DNA of 64,000 nucleotides from Microglena sp. YARC (lineage: Eukaryota > Chlorophyta > Chlorophyceae > Chlamydomonadales > Chlamydomonadaceae): the NCBI GenBank assembly GCA_022414725.1, contig CM039467.1, positions 6,362,931-6,426,930 of the forward strand, written 5' to 3'. Made by a program: the position numbers and the translations under genes. The notes beneath the pieces are model-generated. The model worked only from the letters and a program-made list of their open reading frames with translations. It was not told the origin of the DNA and did not search any database. The first letter of the stretch is position 1. Each line of letters starts with the position of its first letter. Positions 22,727 to 35,000 of the stretch are shown here, one piece after another.

Positions 22727-25400
22727 AATATAAGGAGATAGTGTCCAGAGGGGCTCATATCCATGTCTATTTTTTTTCTTTTGTTGCTCTTGCTATGGAT
22801 GTTTCCACTGGGACAGTGGGTAGTGCTGATAAGAGAGAAGAGCAGGAGGAGCAGTGCTGTTATCCAGAGGTCCAGGGGGTTTGCTACTTCCTGTGTCCCT
22901 TGAAGGTGTTGGCTTTGGGGTAAGCCTTGTTGGCTGTGGTGCTGGCAACCTGTGGAGTGGTGAGTGTTTTGATGTTGTTGGTTTTTGGTGGCAGGGATGC
23001 AGGTGTAGAAGGTACTATAGGGTTTGGTTTGATTGGGGTTTACCTTGAGAGCAGCTGTTTGGAGGAAGCTGCTCCAGTCATTTCCCAGTTCAGGGTCTGC
23101 TGGGGTGTTGCAGTGCTCACTGGTGATGGCACCTGCTCCAAAGATGTCATCATCATCAGCGGCTTCATAGGGTGCAGGTGGCCAAGCTGCAGGTGGATCA
23201 GGGGTTTCATGGTTGAGGAGCATGTCAACAATGGCCTTCTGGTAGGTGGTGACATGGTATTCGGGGGGGTGTCCATCCAGGGAGGTCTTGAGAGCCTTCC
23301 ATTGGTCCAGGTCACCCTTGGTGTGGGGGTCAAGGGGGCCTTTTCCCTTGGCGGAATTCTCGGAGATCTCTCTCCTGATCATCCAAGTGGCCAGGCAGTT
23401 CCAGATCTTGCCTGGCTTGCCCTTGGTCATGGCAGGGTCGTAGTCAGGGAGGAAGGAGGGCCTGAGGGTGTAGGTAGAGCCACCAGAATGGAGGATGCCT
23501 CTGGTGGAGAGGAAGGTTATCAGGACTGTAGCTCTGTTTAAGAGCATGAGGTGGATGCCTCGGTTGGCTTGTGTTGACCTGGTGATAGGATCATGTAAGT
23601 AGAGAGGGATGCCCTCCCTAGTGACAAGGGAGTTGTTAATGTGAGCAGCGGTGGTGACATAATCGCTGCAGATCTTTTCCCTGGAGATGATGTCCCACAG
23701 GTCTGGTGAGTGTAGGTCCTCATCAAGGCCCTCCAGCTCCTTGGGGAGCATCCTCCTCAGAGTAGCGAGGTAGTGCCTGTTGGATTCCATGATGACTTGG
23801 TGCAGTCCAAGGCGGTCTTCAAGGTTGACGATCTGGTCAGTCTTCAAGATCACTGAGCACTGGTAGGCATCTGAGGGGATGTTGGAGGGGCTGATGAAGA
23901 GGCTGTAGTGGTCAGTCCTCCTGATGTGGAGGGGGAGCAGGGACTCAATGGACTCCTTGATTGCGGGAGTGGCGCACATGGCGCTGGTGACAGTCCTCTT
24001 GTCGCGAGTGGTCTCTACCAGCATGAAGTTGAGTGAGTTATGCACTGTCATGGTGTCGTCGTGGTCTTCTTTGTTAATCAAGGCGAGCTGGAGGATGACC
24101 TCGAGCTTCACAAGCCAGTTGGGGTTTGTCTTCTGCTTCGATGTTCCTCCAGTCGGAGTGCATGTAAGCTTCAGAGGCTCGGCGAACCTCCTCGATGTCG
24201 TGGAAGTCGAGGTGGTCAGGAGGGGGATAAGTCACTGGGACAGAGAAGCTGAGGGGAGGTGATGGTGAGGTGAGTTTCCTGGGGGGGTCCTGCGACTTCC
24301 GCATCATCTGCGGCGTTGGTCTTCTGCCCCTTGGCCTTCTTGGTGGGAGGGGCATGGTCATGGCCAGGGGCATCAGGGTTGGAGAAGGGTGTGGGAGGGT
24401 CAGTGACATCTGTGCCCTGTGCTTCTGTCATATGCTCATCTCCCCCTTCAGCTAGGGGGTCTGGAGATGCCCCTGGGGCTGGTGGGTGTGCAGGGTTGGT
24501 TGTTCTGCCAGGGGGATAGTGGGGAATGGGTACAAGTGTTGTGGCAGTAGGTGCAGTGGGTTGCTCTGAGAGGACACTTCCACTGGGAGTATGGGTGGGG
24601 ATCCTGGTCTGCTGACAAACATCAATGATCTGCCAGGCAGGGTTTCTGGTGGACCTGCCCAGGGAGGTAAGTCTAGTGATGGTGTTGGCTCTAGAGATGG
24701 TGCCCTTGGGATAGAGGCTCTCACTGTCTTCAATATTGACTAAGATTTTGCAGGGGATGAGGTGGTTGGTGTTTACTAGAGGGGTGAGAGTGGGTACCCC
24801 TGTCTCAAGGTTTCTGCTTTTGGCTAGGACTGCAAAGTTGCAGAGGTGTTTGATAGTCAGGAGGGGGAGTTTGTGCAGGTGAGTGGCATGAATGTGGACT
24901 GTTACTTTCCACTCTACGGGTGTAGTAGGGGTGCTGCAGACTTGGTCGACATGCTTCTCACTGATGTCGCCAGCCAGTATGCCAGGGGGCATCTGGCGGA
25001 ATGCTGCGTTGACATGCCTAGCAACTGAGTCAGGGGTGGTGCAAGCCAAGGCATTGTCAGGGAAGAAGCCGGGTCTGGGCCTGTTGGTAAGCCTCATGCT
25101 GGTGGTGTTGCCAACAATGCCTCCCAGCACCACCTTGATAATCTTGGCATCTTGGGGAATGCCGTGGATGGGGTAAGTCACAACTGTTTGGTCGCTCAGC
25201 TCGGCCGCGAAGGGGTCGAATATGGAAGACTGATTCGTCGTTGGGTGACGGAGGGTGGATGGTTGCGTTAATTTCCTCGAGGGTCTCATAGACTCGGATG
25301 GCTCGCTGTAGGTGAGTATCCAGGAAGACGTGGCGTTGCGCGGTGAATCCTCGGGGGGGGGTAGAGGACGTCCCCTCTGGATTCGAGCACAGGCTTGGTG
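22723..25400 (-). pseudogene. ORF1-like protein of the Dualen-like LINE, frameshifted
   Basis: Coding-like sequence runs through at least four frame blocks. 25270-25400 contains HVFLDTHLQRAIRVYETLEE. 24216-25250 is a long open block with LGGIVGNTTSMRLTNRPRPG and a Lys-rich PPTKKAKGQK near its end. 24120-24260 reads HLDFHDIEEVRRASEAYMHS. 22723-24229 is a second long open block, with a hydrophobic stretch (LWITALLLLLFSLIS) near its C-terminus. I do not recognise a family. Position upstream of the protease and APE argues for an ORF1 (RNA-binding/gag-like) role, which is inference. The next ORF begins within the stop region at 22723-22726. The switches between blocks are indels or decay. The 5' part, 25400-26300, also has open frames, but I cannot choose between them. 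Confidence 0.55.
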
Positions 25401-26300
25401 CCACTGAGACCTGTCGAGGAGATATTGTTATTTGCGAGGTTCGGATAGCTGCCGTCAGGCTTATGCTTTCCATTTTGGGGGCTGCCGTCAGGCTTTTGCC
25501 CCCCATTGAATCTGCAGGATTCAATAGGACTCTCACCTTCGCCACGATGGACGGTATTATCCCAGTAAGGGTGGATTTGGGGGAGATGTTGGTTTGGATG
25601 GAATGTGTTGTTGCGGAGCAGGGAGACGCAGCAATGGTCGAAGGGAGGTTGAGGGTCGGTGCGTGAGTACAGGTCGTTACTGGGGAGGCACGACTCGTAG
25701 TTCTCACCTGTGAGGAGCTTAGATTGGAAGGGGCCATATCGGAGCATTGTATCGTTGGAGGGTTGGGGGCTTGAGAGTTGCAAGTGTTGTGGTGTTGGAA
25801 GGCTGTGCTTGTTAGGAGGATAAGAAGGACGACGATGTGGATCGTCGCGTTGGAGATGGTAATCTTTTCCATAGTAGGGTTTGGTGGTGATTTTTGATTG
25901 TTTGATGCTGGAAGTGGAGATGATATTTTTTTTGATGGTGGTCAGGATTCGTCGGAGGGTGGTGACGATCATCGTGGGATTTGGTATGCAGGTGCCCCAT
26001 CCTGGAATATCTGTATAGCAGGTGTTCCAGGATCGCTTCGCGACAGCGTGTCCGCTCGAAACGTGGTGTTGTTCTTCTTGTTTGGTGTAGATTTGGTAAT
26101 CCGCCCGGTACGGGGATTTGGTGGTAGAATTTGGTTGGGTGATGCTGGCAGAGGCGTTGGGCGCTTTGATATTCCCTACCTTTTTCCATGGGTTTTGCTG
26201 CGCTCTGGTGCTTCCAGAGCGCTGCTTCCCTGGATTCGAACTGCTCGCTCGCCGACAGTTGAGATGGATCACTTTGGAGGAGGTGGAGGTGGGGAGCGGT

Positions 26301-26684
26301 GGATCTGAGATGGGGGCACATTGCTCATTTCCCTCGAGGGTGTGATCGTTACAAAGCCTAGCGTCGCGGCATTCCGAATCCAGTTTCCGCTAATGCGGAG
26401 GGGAAGTAGCGCCTACGAAATCTGCTCTCGATGTTTGTCGGTTGTTATTTTGGTAAGTTAAAAAAAAAAAAAGCCAGAATTACCAAACAGGGACAGTGTG
26501 ATTGTCAAAATACCCACCCATTCACCCAACCACATTACTCACCCCTCCATACCATCCATTGACCCACCCCGGATCTTAAGTGGTGCCAATGAGCTGCCTT
26601 TTTCGATCCCGAATCTCAATGGTCGTCTCAGAATGTCTTTTGGAGATCTAAGTAAAAAGATAGCAAACACACCTGAGGAGGGCT

Positions 26685-26715
<31 letters not shown>

Positions 26716-26936
26716 TTGGCCCCCTATCCTAAGAGGATGAATGAGGGCATGAATCGTTGAGCATGAATAATCTAACAAGAATCGGAGGGCAAGAAATGAA
26801 TGCTTGACCCCGGTTCCCGTGCATACGGCCGCAGTGTTTCCGATAGTCTAGAAATAATATTCTACCAGTCGTGGCACATGTATACAGTGACACTATCAAA
26901 GGATATGGGAAGCGTGGGGACTTAAGCATAGAGGAC
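26301..26936. other. No gene seen; spacer with a poly-C tract
   Basis: The spacer lies between the 5' end of the minus-strand LINE and the copia fragment. A C homopolymer of about 27 bases sits at 26689-26715 and an A-run at about 26460. I find no coding signal. Confidence 0.5.
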
Positions 26937-26993
26937 CAGGGTACTACTAAGTGCGTGCGGCGACGCGATTTTGCGCACGCTTTTTGAGCCCCA
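26937..26993 (+). mobile_element. hAT MITE fragment, left end only
   Basis: It begins with the family terminus cagggtact and matches the 56044-56229 copy up to tttttgagcccca, where it stops abruptly. The next bases belong to the copia polyprotein. The right half and right terminal repeat are missing, so this is a deletion or recombination junction. Confidence 0.7.
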
Positions 26994-26996
26994 TTC

Positions 26997-29900
26997 ATAT
27001 TCAAAAACTGGATCATGGACACGGGGGCAACATCCCACATGACAGGAGATGAATCCCTCCTGCACGACATAAAATACATCAGTCTTGTCAAAGTCCAAAC
27101 TGCATCAGGGTACACTTATATCACCCAGTCAGGGACAGTCATGATCAGAGGTGACAGTGGGAAAATCCATAAGCTTCAAAATGTTCACCTCAACAAAGAT
27201 TCTGCCACTCCTAACCTGTTCTCCATGGCATCAGCCATCAGATCTGACCCTTCCATGTCAGTCGTGTTCAATTCTGAAGTATGCACCATGTCAATCAACA
27301 ACAGAACTATCATCACTGGCCAAAAGAAAATAAACCTCTATCTCACCCCAGTTCTCAAACCGAATAAGACACTCATTCATGGAACCTCTCTTAGAATTGC
27401 CATGGCAGCCATCTCCCGCAACACACCACAGACAGCAGAACTTCTTCACAACAGATACGGACACCTAGCATACAGTAGCATAGCTAGACTGATATCTGAA
27501 AACATGGTGATAGAAACAGACGTCACCACAGCAGCCTGCAACAAAATGAAAAGGCAAACCTGTGAGATCTGTGTCCTCTCCAAAATGGACAAAAACACTT
27601 ATCCTACATCACACACACGTGCCACACGCCCCATGGTCATCCTGCACATTGATATGCGTGGGAAAATTAAGGTCCCCAGCCTCAATGGTAGCCTGTACTT
27701 CCAAGGCATTTTAGACGACCACTCCAAATATTCCATAGTCACCTTCCATAAAACCAAAGACACAGTAGCCAGAGACACCATCATAGAACTGGAGAGATAT
27801 GAAGACCTGATAGGAAACAAGATAGGAACCATATTCTGTGACAATGGATCTGAGTACATCTGCATCAAATTCAAAAACTGGTGCAAAAAGAAGGGAATCA
27901 CTCTCCAATTCACAGTCCCTGGCAATCCTTCCACCAATGGTGCAGCTGAACGCCTCAACCTCTGCATGACAGATCCACTGCTCTTCTGCTATCATCCAAA
28001 TTCCCTGACAGGTACTGGGCTGAAATGGTCAAGAATGCAAGCATCCTCAGAAACCTCAGCCCCACCTCTGAGTCAGACAAGACTCCCAACGAAATGTTCC
28101 ATGGTGTCAAGCCAAAGATTGATCACCTCAGAACTATTGGCTACACTGCATGTGTCCACATCCCATCCAAAACAAGAAAATAGAAATTTGCACCCTCAGC
28201 TAAGATCACCAGGCGGCTCATTAGATACTCTGATACCATAAAAGCCTATAGTGTTGTAAATTCTGATCACAAGATTTTTGATGCTAGAGACATCACCTTC
28301 AATGAATCTGAGAACCTAGCAGGACAGAAAGGATTTCCAGGACCAGATTCTGTTATCCTAGGTAACCACGAAGAAGATGCCCCCGTTGAGCATGATGAAG
28401 ACGATATCCCACCCTCAGAACTGAAGCAAGGAACGTGAAGAATACCAGGCCAGGATCCTCAGAATCAGAGAAGCACCTCCTCAATGGGGTTCCCCAGATG
28501 ATCTTGACACCTCTTATTACACACCTAGTACCATGCATCAATAAGCATCCATTCCTCCACAACACAGTGCACAAAACCTCAACAACACTGTAGAGCAGAG
28601 TAACGAACATAACCCTTCACAATCCCAAACTGCTGCTCCTACCAGCCCGATGGCACAACCACCTTCACATGCACCTGCCCACGCATCTCATCCAACTGCA
28701 CAGCCACCTGCACAAGCACCTGCACTACAAGATCCCAGCCCCCCTCTTAACACTACCCAGACTCAACCACGTCGCGGTGGGAGAGAAAGACATGCACCAA
28801 ATTACCTAGCATTCCTAGCTGCAGACCAGATTGTCATACCCAAAAATGAGAGAGAAGCCCTAGCAGGTCCCCAATCACTAGAATGGAGAGCTGCCATGGA
28901 AGAAGAACTGGCAGCACTTGCAGACATGAAATCCTGGACATTGGCAGAGCTGCCCCATGGCTCCAAATCCATTGGGACCAAGTGGGTCTTTGATATCAAG
29001 CAATCAGTCGATGGACAAATTGTTAGGTACAAAGCACGGCTAGTTGCCAAGGGCTATGCCCAGCGCCCTGGCATGGACTATGATGAGGTCTTTGCACCAG
29101 TTGCCAAACATGCAACCATCCGCTACATCCTGTCCATGGCTGCAGACCCCTCAGCACACCTTGCCCAACTAGATGTCTCCACAGCATTCCTAAATGGTGT
29201 GGTAGGAGAAGAACTGCATTGCTCTCAGCCACCAGGATTTGAGAGAGACCACAGAGTCTGCCGCATGGAAATGTCTCTATGGTCTCAAGCAAGCATCTCG
29301 CCAGTGGTATCTCAAGGTCAAGGAAGACATGACCGCCATTGGATTCAGAGAAGTTGTGTTGGACCAGGGTCTATTTCTCCTGCCTGGCCCATCCACCAGA
29401 CCACTCATCTGGGTCCTCCTCTGGGTTGATGATTTCCTCCTGCTGTCCTTCGACAAGGCCATCCTCCAGCAGTACAAGGATGCCATCATGAAACTGTACA
29501 AGACAAGAGACCTTGGAGAACCGTCTGTCTTTGTGGGATATGAAATCACCAGGGATGCATCAGCTGGCAGCCTGGCACACTCCACATCTGCCAATCCCGG
29601 TTCATACAAGACCTCCTCAGAGCAAACAGCATGCTCCCTGAGCCCAACAGCACCAGGTTCCCCATTCCCCTCCAGCCAGATGCTCCTCTCCTCTACCCTG
29701 AAAAGGGAACACCAGCCACTGGTCTCCCCCTTGCCCAAATTGTAGGATCCCTCAACTACGTGGCAGTCAACACCAGATCAGACATCGCACAGGCTGTCAA
29801 CAGATTGGCAAGACACGCACAGTGCTCACCCTCTACATGACCACATGGAAGCTGCAACTGGCATCCTCAAGTACCTCTCCTGACCATGGAATTACCTACA

Positions 29901-30397
29901 ACCACTCCAAGAAACTCCTCATTGGGTACTGTGACTCTGACCATGCTGCTTGCCCCATCTCAAGAAAGTCAACCACAGGGTTTGTATTTCTCAACCAGGG
30001 GGGAGCCATCTCATGGGCATCCAAAATCCAAGCATCTGCCACAGCCCTGTCCACCACAGAAGGTGAGTTCATGGCAGCCACTTCTGCAGCCCAAGAGGGA
30101 ATGTGGTTGAGGAAACTTCAATTCTCTGCCACAGGTACCATGCCTCCCGCCCTCACCATTAATGGTGACAACCAAGCTGCACCCAGTGCGTGGAACCAAG
30201 AGAAGCTCTCCTCCAGACTCAAGCACATGGAGACCAGGTTGTACTTCCTCAAAGAACAGTCCAAGAAAGAAGGCGTCAAGCTCAACTGGATCCCCACTGC
30301 TGCCAACTTGGCTGACATGCTCACCAAGGCCCTCCCAAGGTCCAAGTTCTGTGACTTCAGAGAGCAGATTGGCTGCATTGGAAAGTCCTACATATAG
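26997..30397 (+). pseudogene. Ty1/copia retrotransposon polyprotein, 5'-truncated and frameshifted
   Basis: The first recognisable residues are WIMDTGATSHM, the aspartic protease active site. Then come a pre-integrase zinc region (HNRYGHL ... CEIC), the integrase core with LHIDMRG, CDNGSEY and NGAAERLN (the D, D, E residues), YWAEMVKNASILRN in a shifted frame (about 28014-28060), and ARDITFNESE (about 28284-28315). RT follows: YKARLVAKGYAQRPGMDYDE at about 29030, QLDVSTAFLNG, LKQASRQWY, and WVDDFLLLS at about 29424. RNase H has YCDSDHAACPISRKSTTGF and ADMLTKALP. The order PR-IN-RT-RH defines copia. Gag and the 5' LTR are absent, and there are frameshifts near 28010, 29270 and 29590-29830 plus a stop near 28182, so it is inactive. 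A purine tract (aatcaagggggg, about 30437) follows the stop. Confidence 0.88.
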
Positions 30398-32061
30398 ATA
30401 CTAGACAGCTCCCTGATTTGGCATTTGAAAATCCCAATCAAGGGGGGCCTTCCTTACTGACCTTATGTATCTGCCGATCTCTTTCTAGACTTCCTGATTC
30501 TTCCCCTCCCAAACACTGACTCCATAGACTTTATCTGCTTATCGACTGATTGCTTCTTGACTGATTGCTTTCTTCTATTTAGCCTAAGTCTGCACAGTCA
30601 GAGAGATTTCCCTGATCCCAGCCTGCACCTGCCTGGCAGCTACTAGCTGACCCTATAGAACAGTTATCTTAAAATTATCTAGATCGAGTTCTTCCTCTGG
30701 ACATGCTTGCCCACCTGCAACTGCCAGACTTTTCCCCTTTGAACTCTTTGAGAGCCTGGCCCTGTACAGCTGTACATGCCATATTATTTAGACTGTCCCT
30801 CTAGTATTTTTAAATCTCCTAATTCCCGGAATACTTCTATATCCGTCTCCTAGTCTCCTATATTCTTCTATATCCGTCTCTCCATCCATCTGTCCAGGCG
30901 TTTGAACTATCCCGGGCACCTCCGCACCCAACCATTTGGCTCAAAGTTGGAGTGCGCATGACTAGAGTTATCAGCATCGCAGAGGTCAAGATCCTTCACA
31001 CAAGTTGTTCAATGTTTGTAGCTCTATTCGGCTACGAGTAGCTACTTTCTCCACTACTTTCGGAACTCCCTGCCGGTGACTGCTAAAACGATTTTCCGCG
31101 TCGCTTGCGACACGATCTTAGAACTTGTCACTACGGGAAGGGAGCGAAGCTCAAACCGTCACTTGGGATTTTCGAAGCGATGCGCAATGGAAGTGCTGTT
31201 GCACCCGGTTAGGGGGGTTAGGGCGGGTTAGGGGGTCCCCTTGCTGGTCCCCTTGCTGCTCAGGCCCAGATGGGGTAGGGGGTCACGCGGGCACGGGGTC
31301 ACGTGAGAGGCGTGAACTGGGGATAGAAGCCCGCCCGGAACCTTAGGGTTTCCAGACCACCTCCCAGTGTCGTACTCCACTCCAGCCATGGCGATGACAT
31401 GTCCGCGACCAACCGGCGACCGACCAGCGACCATCCGCGGATGCATCCGACCAGCGACCAACTCGGACCAACTCGGACCAACTGCCTTAAAAAACTGCAG
31501 GGGTACAGGTCCGGTCCGTTGCCACCTGTCGTTCCGGTTGCCTGCACTCTCCGCCAATTTCCCATCGCAAGCGACGCTGTCTAAGACCCTGTAGTGTGTA
31601 TTACTACAGCCATCGGCGTGTGACAGGGTGACATATGTGCTCTATTGAGAAACTGATCGGTTAGAACTGTGTTGATACCAGCCCTCTTCACCTTTCTACC
31701 ATCCCATCTGGAGAACTTAGAGCAACTTTCGTAAAACCAGTCACAGGAGTCGAAGGGCTTTCGACCCTTTCAATTGATATCGCTTCAGTTCGGCTTGCTC
31801 TTTGATGAGCGCAGCAACCACCTCCTATTCCTAAAGCCACGCATATTTGCTTACTGTTTCTACTATATTTGCGTACTGTTTCTTTCAAACGCCAGACAAT
31901 CTGATCGTGGATGGTGCTATGTCCTTCTGGTCTGCTTTCACATAGTCGATCATTCCGTCCCCCAATTCGTGGGTTCTCGCCTGTTGATACTGAGTCTGCG
32001 TAGGTATATTTTGGCTGCGAGTCCGTCTGTCTAACGCAAGAAACCCATTACTTGTCGAACT
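30398..32061. other. Copia 3' flank and 5' flank of the permease gene
   Basis: A likely polypurine tract near 30437 should mark the start of the 3' LTR, but without a second LTR its limits cannot be set. A short repeat of ttctatatccgtctcc occurs near 30835-30890. A fragment of the GCGTCGC-hairpin dispersed repeat lies at about 31500-31590. The permease promoter should be in the last part of this stretch, but I see no clear core element. An in-frame TAA at 32032-32034 precedes the chosen ATG. Confidence 0.45.
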
Positions 32062-35000
32062 ATGACGAGGAAATCAGCTTCTGGAGGCACTGCGTCCTCG
32101 GATACTCAAATCTCCCTTGCCCCTGACTTGTCAGATGGGCAACCAGTCATTGCTATCTTCCAAGACCCAAAAACTAAATTCGACGTCGCCGGGAAATTAG
32201 CTGGCAGAGACATCGCTTCAGGTGTGACAACTTAACATAAGCCAGCCCCGTCACAGGCCGCTCAGCCCCTCCTCTCCCCCCCTCCCATGCCTTGATCGTT
32301 TAGATCTCCATAGCAAGAAGACTGCTGAAGGAGCTAACCCTGATAAGTCTTGTCTGTACCATCGCTTCGCATGTCTCATCTTGTTCCATCTCTATTTGCG
32401 AGTGCTACAGACCAATTCGGTAGTTAAGGTCGCAACAGGAAACGAGGCTCCCTACTATACCTCAGCTTCATCACTTGGCTTCATTTGTTTTGGTCCTCAC
32501 ATGCTTGGTTCCCACCACCATTTTGTAATGCATGTCTTGAAAGAGCCTCGATAGCCCTACGCTAACGGTTCCCACCCTTTTCATATGCTCGTTAGCTGCT
32601 CCACACAATGTGCCGGAGAGAAGAGGAGAAGTCTTCAATCGCGACGACTGGCTACCTATTAATGGCGAAGGTTCCGTCAGTTACGTGAGAAGAATTATGT
32701 TCGAGGGCCATGTGTGGTGTATGAGGAAAACGTGTTGTCCGATTGGGGAATCTCATGGTTATATCCGTATGATACACCACAACTCACCCCCCTTTCGAAG
32801 GTCCGACGCCCACCTCCTGTCTGAGATGTGCACGTCCGGCCGAGCCAGCCCCCTCCTAGCGAAGGTTTCCTTCATGCGCCAGCCCGGGATCGAACCCGCG
32901 CGGAACTGGCGAAGGCCCCAACTTCCGTCCAGTCGATCCACTCGACCAAGCTCGAAACCAAATGTGGTGTATGAGGAAAACGTGTTGTCTAATTGGGGAA
33001 TCTCATGGTTATATCCGTATGATACACCACACCATACCTGTGCCGACGCCTTCATGACGACTTCATGCGCCCAGATTGGCCAGATCATGTTGAACACCCC
33101 CTCAGCGCTGTTTGCAACAGGCCTGTACTCCGGCAGCATATCGATGTTCATTTTCTTGCTGTTTGGATTCTGCTAAGTTTCCTTCCCTGAGGCATAACAA
33201 TGTTCTAATAAGCTTTTGATGTGAGGAGTTGAAAACTGTGCCATTGTTAGTGGTGAAGGTTGACATTTATGACAGAGACACTGTTCCCGATTGTGTTGTT
33301 CTGACCACACTGACAAAACCCCCCAATCTGATGTCCAATACAGCATCTGTGTTCTTACTTTGAAGGTTTTGCAAAATCACATATCTCAATATCTGATATC
33401 TGTTTGATAACCTGGACATTCTGCTTGGACAATGTTAGCACTTTGGGGGAGAGTAAGAGTGATTAAAATTGTGAAAGGCAAGTAAGCGTCACATTGGAAT
33501 CCACACGCCCGCTGCGATGGCAGGAAGGGGTCTGCTAAGATGGGAATGAATTGGATCTTTAGTTATTTTGAATTCACCCTCACTGTTGCAGCAGTGCCCT
33601 GAGACATAACTAAATATTAAAAATTCTCATTCAATTTTGGTTTCTGTGGTTCGTAGTGCAGCTTTTCACACTCTGCCCCATGAACCATGAACAACCAGGG
33701 CCCCAGCTTACTGAACATGCATCCCCAGCAATGTGTAAATATGCTTTGGGTCTACTGGCATCGTGCATGGTTTAGCAAGCTGCCATGGGAGTCCCTATGT
33801 ATGCAGCAGCCACAACGTGTCATGTAACTGACCTCGTGGATTATGTTACTGGCATCATGTTACTGACCTCTTGGATTATCTTCCCGTCCGCAGGACCTTG
33901 TACGTACTGTTGGCTCTATATCTGCAGTACAAGGCTGATATGGTGAGACCCCTTGTGCACTGTTTTTCTTTTCGGCTGCAAGCAGCAGCTTCTAGGCAGT
34001 TCCCCTGGCTTGCTTGTCAGCCAAACCTAAAGCAACCTAGAGCACCTTGAAGCTGACGTCGTCAGCTTTCTAGCGCTGCTGATTTGTTTTTAGCGTAGCC
34101 CAGTGGCTGGCTCAGGAAGCTGCCTAGAAGCTGCTGCTCGTAGCTGAAAAGGAAACTAAGCCCTAGTGCTGCTGCGATCATCTGGGTGCACCCAAGCCAT
34201 CGCTTTTCCCCCCCGCTACGAGCAGCAGCTTCTAGGCAGCTCCCCTGGCTTTCTACCCAGTCAATCCTATTGCAATGTAGTGCAACTGGAAGCTGACATA
34301 ATCATCGTTCCAATACTGTTGACATTTTGGGGCTTAGCCCAGTGGCTGGCTCATGGAGCTTCCCCGAAGCTGCTGCTTGAGCGGAAAAGAAAAGCTATGT
34401 TCCAAACCTCTCCTTTGTTCCTCTCTTACTGTTTCTTGTAAGGCTATGCACAGCAGCCTCTAGCTAGCTCTCCGATCGAGCTACAGAGTCTGTACTTGGT
34501 TGCCCATAATGCCCATAATGCCAGCTTTCAGAAACACTACCTAGCTCCAAGCTTCTCCCACTGATGGGGAATGGAGCTGCCTATAAGCTTTTACATCTAG
34601 CCAAATGGAAACAGGCCTCCCAACTAGCTGATCAGGACAGACAGGCCCTGTAACACAGCTCTCCTCGTTTTGCTACCTGCAGGTGCACATTAACAAAACA
34701 TATTAGCTTGGGAATGTGTTCAACTATACTTCAATTCATATGCATGTACGGTGCAGTCCAGGGGTAGTCGAAAAGGCTAAAGGGATTTGCCCAATCTTGA
34801 ACAATCAAGATAACCTCTAGATGACCAGGAGGTTCTAATTGAAAGAAACACTACAATAAATTAATAGTACCCCTTGTTACGAGGCGTGAGGTTGAGGGGG
34901 CCAGCCCGTTTGCTTTCACTGGGGCCAACCACCAACAGGGGGGGGGGGGGGGGATATCATCCACCTGGTGAAAAACAACAATAGTACCGGGATAGTACTA

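Larger units (their letters stand above)
14017..26300 (-). mobile_element. Dualen/RandI-like non-LTR retrotransposon, about 12 kb, decayed
   Basis: Reading the minus strand from 26300 down, I recognise in order an ORF1-like region, a Josephin-like cysteine protease fold, an APE (EEP) endonuclease, a LINE reverse transcriptase with YADD, an RNase H domain, and a C-terminal CCHC motif followed by a restriction-like endonuclease (RLE). From published knowledge, having APE, RLE, RNase H and a cysteine protease in one LINE is the hallmark of the Dualen family described from Chlamydomonas. The frame changes many times, so the copy is dead or the assembly has indels. The last in-frame stop is at 14017-14019. 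The 5' limit near 26300 is approximate, and I could not identify target-site duplications. Confidence 0.8.

Noticed and set aside
31195..31245. Telomere-like GGTTAGGGGGGTTAGGG
   Set aside because: Only three or four irregular copies in internal sequence, not an array of a constant unit.
32782..32962. A functional tRNA gene on the minus strand
   Set aside because: A and B boxes are visible, but the T-stem and acceptor stem do not pair properly; a SINE or tRNA relic fits better.
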